Part shown: positions 1 through 8,257 of the stretch, one piece after another
Numbering within the stretch: position 1 is the stretch's first letter
How the letters are laid out: each line of letters begins with the position of its first letter
NCBI GenBank assembly: GCA_038319025.1
Contig: JBBQCW010000016.1
Coordinates: 7,259-71,258, forward strand
Source of the DNA: JBBQCW01 sp038319025
GTDB lineage: Bacteria; Actinomycetota; Thermoleophilia; Solirubrobacterales; Solirubrobacteraceae
Length of the DNA: 64,000 nt
Reading direction: 5' to 3'
Program-made: the position numbers and the translations under genes
Notes under the pieces: model-generated
What the model was told of the DNA's origin: nothing
The model's input: only the letters and a program-made list of their open reading frames with translations
The model's database searches: none

Positions 1-1041
1 CAGCTGGCGTACGGCCTCCACCAGGAGCAACAGCCCGAAAGCGCCGGGATGGCAGTAGGACAACCCGCCGCCTGAGGTCATCGCGGGCAGCGAGCCGCCG
101 GGGGCCAACCGTCCCTCAGCGACGAAAGCGCCGGCCTCACCCTTGCCGCAGAACCCTAGATCCTCCAACGCCATCAGCACCGTGATGGTGAATGAATCGT
201 AGGGCTGGAACACATCGACATCGTCGGCGGTGATGCCGGCCTGGGCGAACGCTTCGCGACCGGAGATGACACCAGCGCTGCGCACCAGGTCGCGGGACTC
301 GGCGATGTGGCGGACGGTCTGGCTCTCGCCGGCGCCGAGCACGCGAACCGCCCGCTTCGCGGCATCGCGCCCGCGCTCGGCGCTCGTCACCACGACCGCG
401 CCGCCGCCGTCGGTAACCAGGCAGCAGTCCCGAAGGTGCAGCGGGGAGGAGATCATGCGTGAACCGACGACGTCCTCGACCGACAACGGTTTGCCGTGGC
501 TCCAGGCCAGCGGGTTCAGATTCGCCCACTCCCGCGCTGCGACGGCGACCGCCGCCAGTTGCTCGGCTGTGGTGCCGAACTCGTGCATGTGTCGCGCCGC
601 GATCAGCGCGTAGCGCCCGACGGGCGGGGGCAGCGCGTACGGGTACTCGAACTGCCCGGGGATGGATGAGGGATCGACCACACGATTGAGCACGCGCGAC
701 CGGCGGGTGCGCTGCCGCGAGGCGTACGCGATCAGGGCGACCTCGCAATGACCCGCGGCCACGGCGAGCATGGCGTGGTGGACGTGCGCCTCGAACGCCG
801 CTCCGCCCAGGTCGGTGGAGTCCAGCCAGCGCAGATCGTGCAGGCCCAGGTACTCGCCGACCTGCACGGTCCCCTGGTCACCCATGAAGTTCACGGCCAG
901 GCCGTCGACGTCGGCGAACGTGAGCCCCGCTTCAGCCAGCGCGTCTCGCGCGGCCAGCTGAACCATCGACAGCTCGGTCTCGTTGTGGACCTCGCCCAGA
1001 GGCGACTCGGCGACACCGGCGATGCAGACTTCCCGTTGCAC
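1..1041 (-). CDS. Thiolase-fold lipid-transfer protein (Ltp2/SCP-x-like), 3' end cut by window edge
   Basis: The reverse strand reads from a GTG at 1041 for 347 codons to the window edge without a stop. The N-terminus starts MQREVCIAGVAESPLGEV, and near the cut end are TSGGGLSYCHPGAFG and LLLLVEAVRQL, as in the C-terminal half of SCP-x/Ltp-type thiolases. The loop where degradative thiolases carry the nucleophilic Cys reads DLGGAAFEAHVHHAM and has no Cys. That is typical of Ltp2-like aldolases, which cleave steroid side-chain thioesters together with a DUF35 partner. The substrate cannot be told from sequence, and any DUF35 gene would lie outside the window. About 30-50 C-terminal residues are probably missing. 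Confidence 0.85.
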   Translation of the reverse strand, partial: MQREVCIAGVAESPLGEVHNETELSMVQLAARDALAEAGLTFADVDGLAVNFMGDQGTVQVGEYLGLHDLRWLDSTDLGGAAFEAHVHHAMLAVAAGHCEVALIAYASRQRTRRSRVLNRVVDPSSIPGQFEYPYALPPPVGRYALIAARHMHEFGTTAEQLAAVAVAAREWANLNPLAWSHGKPLSVEDVVGSRMISSPLHLRDCCLVTDGGGAVVVTSAERGRDAAKRAVRVLGAGESQTVRHIAESRDLVRSAGVISGREAFAQAGITADDVDVFQPYDSFTITVLMALEDLGFCGKGEAGAFVAEGRLAPGGSLPAMTSGGGLSYCHPGAFGLLLLVEAVRQL

Positions 1042-1094
1042 AGCGCCGGACCCTATCTGCCCTCGCTCCCGCCGTGGCCGGTAGGGTCCGGCGC

Positions 1095-1556
1095 ATGACC
1101 GTGGTCGCGCGCGCCCTGCTCGCCGTCGCGGTGCTCATCGCGCTCGCGGTGGGTACCGGGTGTGGCTCTGATGAGAAGGCCGTCAAGTACGTCGAGCAGG
1201 TCAACGTGAGCCAGACGGCGTTCGCGCGGACGCTCACCCGACTTCAGACCGACATCACGCCGGACAGTTCGGCGGCCGCCGACCGCGCCACGCTGGACCG
1301 CTTTCAGGTGGCCATCACGAAGGTCGTGGCCGATCTGCGGGGGATCGACCCGCCTGGGCGGGTGTCGTCACTGCACGATCAGTTGATTTCCGAGATCAGC
1401 AAATATGGGTCGACGATTCAGGACGCGAAGGCCAAGTTTGCTTCGAGTGACCCGAAGCAGATTCTGTCCGCGCAGACTGAGCTGTCGGCGTCCGTAAGTC
1501 AGACGGCGGCCGCGATCAACGCGACGATCGACGAGATCAACAAAAAACTGCACTGA
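1095..1556 (+). CDS. Small lipoprotein with helical coiled-coil-like body
   Basis: The protein has 153 residues from ATG 1095; a GTG 21 bases upstream is also in frame. Residues 1-25 form a signal peptide ending in the lipobox AVGTGC, so the mature protein should be anchored to the outer face of the membrane. The rest is polar, Ala/Ser/Thr/Lys-rich and predicted helical (for example LSASVSQTAAAINATIDEI), with no domain I recognise. Its stop codon shares one base with the start of the epimerase gene, so the two are probably translated from one message. Function unknown. Confidence 0.75.
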   Translation: MTVVARALLAVAVLIALAVGTGCGSDEKAVKYVEQVNVSQTAFARTLTRLQTDITPDSSAAADRATLDRFQVAITKVVADLRGIDPPGRVSSLHDQLISEISKYGSTIQDAKAKFASSDPKQILSAQTELSASVSQTAAAINATIDEINKKLH

Positions 1557-2521
1557 TGGGCGCTCCGCGGACGGTCCTGATCACCGGGGGGGCAGGGTAT
1601 CTGGGATCCGCCGCGGTGTTGCACCTTCTCGGAGTCGGGCATGAAGTTCGTGTGCTGGACGTGCTGGCGCACGATCAGCAGGACGTCGCCGCACGGCTGC
1701 AGGCGGCGGGGGCCACCGTGCTCCGCGGTGATCTACGCGACGCGCAAGCCCGCGCGCAGGCACTCAAAGGCACCGACGCCGTCGTCCACCTGGCCGCCAT
1801 CGTCGGCGATCCGGCCTGCGCGGCCGACCCGGAGGGCTCGGCCGCGGTCAACCTCGACGCGACGCGCGCGCTGATCGCCGACGCAGGTGCGCGCCGATTT
1901 GTGTTCGCCTCCACCTGCTCGAACTACGGCCGCATGGCCGAGGCCGGCGGGTACGTGGACGAGGACTCGCCGCTGCGCCCGATCTCCCGCTACGCCGAGC
2001 AGAAGGTGACGATCGAGACGGAGTTGGCCTCGTCGCACGCCGACGCGGTGCGCCTGCGCTTCGCCACGCTCTTCGGAATCGGGCCTCGGATGCGGTTTGA
2101 TCTCACGGTGAACGAGTTCACGCGCGACCTGTGGGCCTCGCGCCGGTTGGAGGTGTTCGGCGAGCGATTCTGGCGTCCGTACGTACACGTCGGCGACGCC
2201 GCCCGCGCTATCGGGCTCGCGCTTGGCGCTGACGATGTAGCCCTCGGCCGGCGGGTCTTCAACGTTGGAGCCACCGCGCAGAACCACACCAAGGCCGATC
2301 TTGTGGATCTGATCCGCGCCCGCGTGACCACGGGGGAAGTTGCCTTCGTCTCCCGGGCAGAAGATCCGCGCGACTACCGGGTGCGTTGCGACCGCGTGAG
2401 CGAGGCGCTCGGCTTCACCACCACGATGACGGTGCCCGACGGCATCGCCGAGATCGTCGACATGCTGGACACCGGCACGTTCGCCGATCCCTTCGCCGTG
2501 GGGCATCGCAATGTCGCCTGA
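1556..2521 (+). CDS. NAD-dependent epimerase/dehydratase (extended SDR)
   Basis: The protein has 321 residues. The N-terminal Rossmann motif is VLITGGAGYLG, followed by VVHLAAIVGDPA and the catalytic YxxxK as YAEQK, with FASTCSNYG supplying the Ser/Thr of the active site. Extended SDRs of this kind act on nucleotide-sugars (epimerases, 4,6-dehydratases). It overlaps the following DegT aminotransferase by 11 bp, which suggests a shared pathway making an amino- or deoxysugar, for example for surface glycans. The exact substrate cannot be assigned. Confidence 0.88.
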   Translation: MGAPRTVLITGGAGYLGSAAVLHLLGVGHEVRVLDVLAHDQQDVAARLQAAGATVLRGDLRDAQARAQALKGTDAVVHLAAIVGDPACAADPEGSAAVNLDATRALIADAGARRFVFASTCSNYGRMAEAGGYVDEDSPLRPISRYAEQKVTIETELASSHADAVRLRFATLFGIGPRMRFDLTVNEFTRDLWASRRLEVFGERFWRPYVHVGDAARAIGLALGADDVALGRRVFNVGATAQNHTKADLVDLIRARVTTGEVAFVSRAEDPRDYRVRCDRVSEALGFTTTMTVPDGIAEIVDMLDTGTFADPFAVGHRNVA

Positions 2522-3659
2522 CGTCGAACCCGTTCCGCTCTTCGATCTGCGCCTGACCGAGGCTGACATAGCCGCCGTCACGCAGACGTTGCGCTCCGGC
2601 TGGCTCACCCAGGGTCCGAGGACCGAGGCGCTGGAAGCGGCTTTCGCGAAGTTCACGGGCGCCCGCCACGCGGTGGCCGTCTCCAGCGCCACCGCGGGCC
2701 TGACGCTGGCGTACCGCGCGGCGGGGATTGGCCCCGGCCACGAGGTGATTGTGCCCTCTTACACCTTCGTGGCGACCGCCGCCGCGGCCGTTCACCTTGG
2801 GGCGACCCCGGTGTTCGCTGACATTCGCGGCCCTCACCACCTGTCGCTGGATCCCGCGGACGTGGCCACGCGGATCACGCCGCGCACCAAAGCCGTTGTC
2901 GCCGTGCACATGGCCGGGTATGCGGCGCCGATCGCCCGGCTGCGCCAGCTGTGTGACGCCTACGGTGTGACCCTGATCGAGGACGCCTCGCACGCCCCTG
3001 GGGCGAGCGTCGACGGCCGGGCGCTGGGCACCTTCGGGGCGGCCGGCGTGTTCAGCTTCTTCACCAACAAGGTGCTGGGGATCGGCGAGGGCGGGATGGT
3101 GATCACCGACGACGACGACGTTGCGGCGTCCTGCCGACGAGGGCGCACGCACGGCATGACCAGTTCCACGTGGGAGCGCCGCCACTCCGGTGATTCCTAC
3201 GACGTGACGGAGTTTGCGTGGAACCTGCGCATGGATGAGCCGCGTGCCGCCCTGGCGCTCTCTCGCCTGGCAGGTATCGAAGACGACGTCCGCTCGCGAC
3301 GCGAACACGTCGTGGCGTACCGCACGGCTCTCGCGACGATCGACGGTATCGACGTGCCGTACACCGACGACGAAGTGGCAGCGGGCGCCTGTTACATCAT
3401 GCCCGTGCTGCTGCGCGACGCCGATGGGGCAGCGCGTGAAGAGGTGCGCCGCCGCCTGCGGGGCGAGCACGCCGTCGAGACGAGCCATCACTACCCGCCC
3501 GTCCACCGCTTCACCGCCGTGCGCGAACGGTGGACCCCGCCGTCGCTGCCTCGCACCGAGCACGCGGCCGACCGCGAACTAACGCTGCCCCTGTTCCCGG
3601 GGATGACGGTCCAGCAGCGCGAGCGCGTCGTGGCCGGGCTCTCCGCCGTGCTGGGCTGA
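2511..3659 (+). CDS. DegT/DnrJ/EryC1/StrS-family aminotransferase
   Basis: The protein has 382 residues, the usual length for the family. It is a PLP-dependent transaminase fold that normally aminates a keto-sugar nucleotide. Visible marks are GWLTQGPRTEALE near the N-terminus, VIVPSYTFVATA, the PLP-phosphate region EDASHAPGA, and the catalytic Lys in FSFFTNKVLGIGEGGM. It overlaps the upstream epimerase gene by 11 bp and is co-oriented with it. The two probably work in sequence on one nucleotide-sugar. No dedicated glycosyltransferase is visible beside them. Confidence 0.9.
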   Translation: MSPDVEPVPLFDLRLTEADIAAVTQTLRSGWLTQGPRTEALEAAFAKFTGARHAVAVSSATAGLTLAYRAAGIGPGHEVIVPSYTFVATAAAAVHLGATPVFADIRGPHHLSLDPADVATRITPRTKAVVAVHMAGYAAPIARLRQLCDAYGVTLIEDASHAPGASVDGRALGTFGAAGVFSFFTNKVLGIGEGGMVITDDDDVAASCRRGRTHGMTSSTWERRHSGDSYDVTEFAWNLRMDEPRAALALSRLAGIEDDVRSRREHVVAYRTALATIDGIDVPYTDDEVAAGACYIMPVLLRDADGAAREEVRRRLRGEHAVETSHHYPPVHRFTAVRERWTPPSLPRTEHAADRELTLPLFPGMTVQQRERVVAGLSAVLG

Positions 3660-3668
3660 AACCCGTTC

Positions 3669-4544
3669 TCAGCCGCGGATCATGAGCGCGTCCGGCGGGG
3701 TGCCGGGGCCAAACAGCGGGTCGAGCACGGCGTCGAGGTCCTCCAGCCCGAACTCGTCCCGCAACACTTCGCCGACTGCGCCACGAGGGTGGCCCTGCAC
3801 AGCAAGCTCGACGGCCACGAGGCGCGCTTGCTCCAGTTCGGACACGGTGCGGTGGTGCTGGACGGGTGGGCGCGGGCGCACGCTCATGCCGCCCACCGGC
3901 GCGCGGATGCCCGGGAGCGGCAGGGCGGCCGGCACCTCGTCGAACGGCTCGACATACGGGTCGGGCTCGACTTCGACTTCGGGCTCGATCACGGGCTCCG
4001 GCTCCGGCTCCGGTGTAGGCGCAAGCGGGATCGGGGCCATCGCGGGCGGCGGTGGACCCAGCCGACGCGTCAGCGGTGCGCCCGGCAGGGCCTCGACGCC
4101 ACCTGGGACGTTGGCGGCGAGATGGGCCACCGTCGTCGACAGGTCGTCGAGTTGTGCGCTGACGATGGCGAGTCGGCGCCTTGCCGCGGCGATGCCGGAC
4201 GCCAACTCCTCCGGGGTGGTGGGGGCCGTGGGGGCGACGGAATCCACCGGCACGGGCACGGAGATGGGGCGCGCGACGAGCGGAGCGATCGGGGCCGACA
4301 CCGTAACCACCGGCGCCACCACGGGCTCGGGAGCAATCGGCGCCGTCTCGGTGAACGCCGTGAAGGGCCCTACGTCAAGCGGCGGCACTTCGGCCACGGG
4401 CTCGGCAGCCGGCGTGGGCTCGGCGGGCGCGGGCTCTGCCGCCGCGACGGCCGTGGCCGCCTTGCGCCGCGCTACCTCGCGATCGACCTTCTCCAGGATC
4501 TCCTGGGTGCGGGCCGCCACCTCGTCCTCTTCGGTCATGGGCAC
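3669..4544 (-). CDS. Pro/Ala/Glu-rich low-complexity protein
   Basis: The protein has 291 residues. It starts MPMTEEDEVAARTQEILEKVDREVARRKAATAV, likely an amphipathic helix. A long Pro/Ala/Glu/Val-rich segment follows (AEPAPAEPTPAAEPVAEVPP, then alternating EPEPEPVIEPEVEVEPDPY). The C-terminal 60 residues are more globular (LEQARLVAVELAVQGHPRGAVGEVLRDEFG, LDAVLDPLFGPG), which may be a small helical domain. No signal peptide is seen, so it is probably cytoplasmic. It lies 27 bp after the nucleotidyltransferase gene on the same strand. Long opposite-strand frames here reflect the skewed composition and I do not take them as genes. Confidence 0.7.
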   Translation of the reverse strand: MPMTEEDEVAARTQEILEKVDREVARRKAATAVAAAEPAPAEPTPAAEPVAEVPPLDVGPFTAFTETAPIAPEPVVAPVVTVSAPIAPLVARPISVPVPVDSVAPTAPTTPEELASGIAAARRRLAIVSAQLDDLSTTVAHLAANVPGGVEALPGAPLTRRLGPPPPAMAPIPLAPTPEPEPEPVIEPEVEVEPDPYVEPFDEVPAALPLPGIRAPVGGMSVRPRPPVQHHRTVSELEQARLVAVELAVQGHPRGAVGEVLRDEFGLEDLDAVLDPLFGPGTPPDALMIRG

Positions 4545-4571
4545 GATGCTACCCGCGCAACGGGCCGATGT

Positions 4572-5297
4572 TCAGTCCGGCGGCAGCAGGCGATGGCGCA
4601 GGGTGACGAAGGCCTCCTGCGCACGCTCGTAGTCCGCCGGCGTGCCGACGTCCAGCCAGAACGCGGACGAGCGCCAGCCTCGGACGGGCACGTCGGCGGC
4701 GATGAGCCGCAGCACGAGGTCGGGAAAGTCGAGGAACCGGCCCGGTTCGACATGTTCGAGCACCGCGGGGGAGAAGCAGTACACGCCCATAGAGGCGTCG
4801 ACGGCCAGTTCGGGCTTCTCGTCGTAGCCGATCACGCGGTTCACGTCGTCGGCGTCGTCACCGAACGTGACCACGCCCAGGCTCATCGCCTCCGTCCGGC
4901 GCTGTGTGGCGATGGTGGCGACGGCGCCGTCGGCGCAATGGTCAGACAACAGCGCTCGGTAGTCGAGGTCGGTGAGAATGTCGCCGTTCATGACGAGCAC
5001 GTCCTCGGTGAAGTCCTCCAGCAGGGAGAGCGGGCCGGCCGTACCCAGCGGGTGCTCCTCGCGCACGTAGTCGATCTGGATTCCGAGCTTGGCACCGTCA
5101 CCGAAGTAGGCCTCGATCAGTTCCGCCAAGTGGCCGGTCGCCATCGTCACCTGCTCGAAGCCGGCGGCGCGCAACTGCCGCACGACGACGTCCAGCACGG
5201 GCCGGTCGCCGACGGGCATCAGCGGCTTGGGCAGGATGGTGGTGTAGGGACGCAGGCGCGTTCCCTGACCGCCGGCGAGGACGATCGCGCGGTTCAC
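4572..5297 (-). CDS. Sugar-phosphate nucleotidyltransferase
   Basis: The protein has 241 residues. The N-terminal signature AIVLAGGQGTRLRPYT with LPKPLMPVGDRPVLD is the nucleotide-binding loop of the NTP-transferase family. VMNGDILTDLDY supplies the metal-binding Asp. The protein ends soon after the core domain and lacks the left-handed beta-helix of longer homologues. It makes an NDP-sugar from a sugar 1-phosphate. Together with the epimerase and DegT genes on the opposite strand 2 kb away, it suggests sugar-nucleotide supply for glycans. Whether the sugar is mannose, glucose or another cannot be told. Confidence 0.88.
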   Translation of the reverse strand: MNRAIVLAGGQGTRLRPYTTILPKPLMPVGDRPVLDVVVRQLRAAGFEQVTMATGHLAELIEAYFGDGAKLGIQIDYVREEHPLGTAGPLSLLEDFTEDVLVMNGDILTDLDYRALLSDHCADGAVATIATQRRTEAMSLGVVTFGDDADDVNRVIGYDEKPELAVDASMGVYCFSPAVLEHVEPGRFLDFPDLVLRLIAADVPVRGWRSSAFWLDVGTPADYERAQEAFVTLRHRLLPPD

Positions 5298-5359
5298 ACG
5301 GGCAACCCTACGGTTCGCGGTCGATGTGGCGCGCCATCCCGGCTGCGTAGCCTGTGGGG

Positions 5360-5452
5360 ATGGACATGTCTCCCTTCTGGATCTGGACGCAGATCCTCAT
5401 CGTCGCCTTCGTGTTGGCCGGGATCATCATCGCGATCACCAAGCTCGTGTAG
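5360..5452 (+). CDS. 30-residue single-pass membrane peptide
   Basis: An ATG at 5360 opens a 30-codon frame closed by TAG at 5452. It begins MDMSPFWIWTQ, continues with a hydrophobic stretch (ILIVAFVLAGIIIAI) and ends TKLV. A G-rich run directly precedes the start. The composition (one transmembrane helix with a short Lys-containing tail) is that of a real membrane microprotein, not a chance frame. It sits in the otherwise empty gap before the universal stress protein gene, on the same strand. Function unknown. Confidence 0.6.
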   Translation: MDMSPFWIWTQILIVAFVLAGIIIAITKLV

Positions 5453-5516
5453 CGATCCGCGTTTGGTCGGCAGATAGAATCTGCACGACAGAAGGGCAAC
5501 GGCGTAGAGGAGAAGC

Positions 5517-5960
5517 ATGTTCGGCGCGATCGTGGTGGGAACCGACGGATCAGAGACGGCGAAGGAAGCCGTTCGTCAGGCCGTTGAGCTGGCCGGCAGT
5601 GTCGGTGCCAAGCTCAGGATCGTCAGCGCCTACGAGCCGGTCCCCAAGACCCGCCTGCGCGATGAGGCAGCACAGGCGCCGGCGGACGTGGAGTGGATGG
5701 TCAACGCCCGTGAAGACGTCGACGCCACGCTGGAAGCGGCCGCCGAGGGCGCTCGGCTGGCCGGGGTCGACGTGGAGGTGTTCGCCCGCCAGGGTGACCC
5801 GGCGGACGCGATCCTTGATGTCGCCGAGGAGACGGGTGCCGGCCTTGTCGTGGTCGGCAACCGGGGGATGACCGGGGCCAAGCGGTTCCTGCTCGGTTCC
5901 GTACCCAACAAGATCAGCCACCACGCGCCCTGCAGCGTGCTGATCATCCGTACGACTTAG
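5517..5960 (+). CDS. Universal stress protein, UspA family
   Basis: The protein has 147 residues and is a single Usp domain. The N-terminus is IVVGTDGSETAKEAV. The C-terminal GNRGMTGAKRFLLGSV matches the ATP-binding G-2x-G-9x-G-S signature, so this is an ATP-binding member. A good ribosome-binding site (GAGGAG) lies just before the ATG. Such proteins are cytoplasmic and help survival in stress or stationary phase. The next gene is convergent. Confidence 0.92.
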   Translation: MFGAIVVGTDGSETAKEAVRQAVELAGSVGAKLRIVSAYEPVPKTRLRDEAAQAPADVEWMVNAREDVDATLEAAAEGARLAGVDVEVFARQGDPADAILDVAEETGAGLVVVGNRGMTGAKRFLLGSVPNKISHHAPCSVLIIRTT

Positions 5961-5969
5961 CGGCGTCGC

Positions 5970-7304
5970 TCAGGGGATGATCGGCGTCGTCACGGTTGGG
6001 TCCGTGGCGCGCGCTGCGTCGACGAGCCCGGCGCCGTAGACGCGGTCGTAACCGGGCGCGCCCAGGTCGCGGGCGGTGAGTTTGAGGCGCAGCTCGGTCT
6101 GGCGCGGCGTGGGCTTCGGACCGAGCACGCCCGAGGCGATCACCAACGCGGCGGTGGCCGACACGTGCGGGGCAGCCATCGACGTTCCCTCGTAGTCGCC
6201 GGGGATCGAGAACAGGCGTGAGCCTCGCGAAGCGAGCGTGACCTGGAAGATGTTGCGCCCCGAGCGCCCCGGAACGCAGTTGGGGTCGTTGCTCTGGTTG
6301 TCATCAAACCCGCCGCCAGGGGCGACGATGTCCAGGCCCGCGCCCTGATTTGAGAAGTCGGCCACGCACCCGTGCTGGGTGGTTGCACCGACGGCCAGCA
6401 CGGTCTTGTCAGCCGCGGGGTAGACCAAGTAGTGGTGGCCTTCGTTACCGGAAGCGGCCACCACCAGGACGCCGGCCCGCCGCGCGTCCTTCAGTGCCTT
6501 CGTCAATTGTGGAATGTCCCGTGCGGTGACGTCGGAGGCGAACTCGAGGCTCATGTTGATGATCTGGGCGCCGCGCCGGACGGCATATCGCACCCCGCGC
6601 GCGATGGTGCTGGCGTCCCCGTCCCCGCTGTCGTCGAGCACTCGCACCGGGATGATCCGTGCGCCATAGGCCAAGCCCGTCATCGCGAAGCCGTTGTTGG
6701 TCGCCTCGGCAATCGTGGAGGCGACGTGCGTCCCATGGCCGTTGCGGTCCTGCGGGATGGAATCGTTGGAGACGAAGTCGTACCCGGGGACGAACGTGGA
6801 AGCGTTGAGATCCGGTGAGCGCACCGTGCCGCCTCGCTGCGTGTACGCGACTCCGGTGTCCAGTACCGCGATGCGTACGCCTGCGCCACCGGGGCGGCCG
6901 GCGGCGATGAGATTTCCCCAGGCCTGAGGAGCGTTGACGCCGAAACGACCGGCGAAGTTCCACTGCCACCGTTGCCAGGCGGCCGGGGTGGTGCCGTTGC
7001 GGCCCGGATCGTTGGGTATGAACGGCGCGGCAGCATCGGCTGCGTGGGCGATCTCGTTGGGCACGGCGGAGGCGACGCCGGGCGAGCGTTTGAGCCGCAC
7101 GATGGCCTGCTGGACGCTCTCTCCCGGTGCGGTCGCGATGGTGACCGGGGTGGACCCTGAGCCTGACGCCACGCCGGCCTGCGGCGTCACCACCACCTGG
7201 CCGGGAACGATGTCATCGGCCCGCGCAGGACCGGCGCCGATCAGCGCGGCAGAGATGGTGGCGAACGCGAGGATCGCAGCGAGGCGGGAGATGGGGGAGG
7301 TCAT
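5970..7304 (-). CDS. Secreted subtilisin-like serine protease (S8)
   Basis: The protein has 444 residues with a signal peptide (about 1-29, AGPARA-D). Residues 30-95 look like an inhibitor-type propeptide. The catalytic triad is complete: Asp149 in AVLDTGVAY, His190 in NGHGTHVAS and Ser375 in GTSMAAPH, with the oxyanion Asn287 in AASGNEG. The C-terminus ends soon after the domain and has no wall anchor, so the enzyme is probably released. It is convergent with the stress protein gene and divergent from tadA. Confidence 0.93.
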   Translation of the reverse strand: MTSPISRLAAILAFATISAALIGAGPARADDIVPGQVVVTPQAGVASGSGSTPVTIATAPGESVQQAIVRLKRSPGVASAVPNEIAHAADAAAPFIPNDPGRNGTTPAAWQRWQWNFAGRFGVNAPQAWGNLIAAGRPGGAGVRIAVLDTGVAYTQRGGTVRSPDLNASTFVPGYDFVSNDSIPQDRNGHGTHVASTIAEATNNGFAMTGLAYGARIIPVRVLDDSGDGDASTIARGVRYAVRRGAQIINMSLEFASDVTARDIPQLTKALKDARRAGVLVVAASGNEGHHYLVYPAADKTVLAVGATTQHGCVADFSNQGAGLDIVAPGGGFDDNQSNDPNCVPGRSGRNIFQVTLASRGSRLFSIPGDYEGTSMAAPHVSATAALVIASGVLGPKPTPRQTELRLKLTARDLGAPGYDRVYGAGLVDAARATDPTVTTPIIP

Positions 7305-7376
7305 GCGGAATGTGGCTCACCCCTAGTAACAGCACAGACGGGCAAACGTTTCGCTGCGTATCGTCCTGCATACCGC

Positions 7377-7841
7377 ATGAATACGCGCTCCTTCCCCGAC
7401 GACGAGCACTTCATGCGCCTGGCGCTCGCTGAAGCGGCGCGGGCGCAGGAGCACGGTGACGTGCCGATCGGGGCCGTGGTGGTGCGGGCCGGGAACGTGA
7501 TCGCCGTCGGCGCCAACGAGCGTGAACTGCGTCAGGACCCAACTGCGCACGCCGAGGTATTGGCGCTGCAGGCTGCTGCTGCCGCCGTAGGCTCGTGGCG
7601 GGTACTCGACACCACGCTGTACGTGACGCTGGAGCCGTGCGCCATGTGCGCGGGGGCGATCGTGTTGGCGCGGGTGCCCCGTGTGGTCTTCGGCACTGAG
7701 GACCCGAAGGCCGGCGCGGCGGGGAGCGTGCTCGACGTCCTCGACGAGCCGGCTTTCAACCACCGTCCACAAGTGGACGGTGGCGTGCTGCGTGATGAGT
7801 GCGCGGATGTCCTGCGCGCGTTTTTCGCGGCTCGGCGCTGA
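7377..7841 (+). CDS. tadA: tRNA adenosine-34 deaminase
   Basis: The protein has 154 residues. The zinc deaminase motifs are HAEVLAL (His ligand and catalytic Glu) and PCAMC (two Cys ligands). The C-terminus FNHRPQVDGGVLRDEC is typical of TadA and separates it from cytidine or guanine deaminases. TadA converts A34 to inosine in tRNA-Arg(ACG) and is usually essential. It is divergent from the protease gene. Confidence 0.92.
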   Translation: MNTRSFPDDEHFMRLALAEAARAQEHGDVPIGAVVVRAGNVIAVGANERELRQDPTAHAEVLALQAAAAAVGSWRVLDTTLYVTLEPCAMCAGAIVLARVPRVVFGTEDPKAGAAGSVLDVLDEPAFNHRPQVDGGVLRDECADVLRAFFAARR

Positions 7842-7842
7842 T

Positions 7843-8256
7843 CTAGGCGGCGGGCTTGGCCTCCCGGCGCCGGCGCAGCGCGGCCCCGACGATGCCCAAA
7901 ATCGTGCCGATCGTGCCGAAGAGGAGCGCGAGCAACTCAATCGGATCCGGTACGTCGGCGAGTGCCTTGTGATCGATGAGTCGGAACGTCACTGCGATGG
8001 CCAGGGCGAATATGACGCCGCCGCTCAGCCCGCGCAGCGCACCGGCCTTTGTGGTGTCGTGCTCGTAGCCGGCGTTCAGCCCGCCGAGGATCCCCAGTGT
8101 CGAGACGATCAGGTACCCGGTCTTGGACTCCCCGAGAAGCCAGCCGCAGATGATGCCCAGCAGGATGGGACCGACGATCGGGATGGCGATCTGCAGGGAG
8201 CGCGGACGGTCACGCAGTAGAACGGGCGGCCAGAGGCCCTGGGATTCGTCGGCCAT
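7843..8256 (-). CDS. Small integral membrane protein
   Basis: The protein has 137 residues and three to four hydrophobic segments: IAIPIVGPILLGIICGWLLG, YLIVSTLGILGGLNAGY, GVIFALAIAVTFRLI and LLALLFGTIGTILGIVGAAL. It ends in a basic RRRREAK tail that should lie in the cytoplasm. It begins one base before the stop of the phosphotriesterase-like gene on the same strand, so the two may share a message. No family recognised. Confidence 0.75.
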   Translation of the reverse strand: MADESQGLWPPVLLRDRPRSLQIAIPIVGPILLGIICGWLLGESKTGYLIVSTLGILGGLNAGYEHDTTKAGALRGLSGGVIFALAIAVTFRLIDHKALADVPDPIELLALLFGTIGTILGIVGAALRRRREAKPAA

Positions 8257-8257
8257 G

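Noticed and set aside
3789..5477. A 562-codon forward frame, and a 316-codon one at 3682, opposite the low-complexity and nucleotidyltransferase genes
   Set aside because: Composition is that of a shadow frame (Arg/Gly/His-rich), with no domain and no ribosome-binding site; the reverse-strand nucleotidyltransferase is certain.
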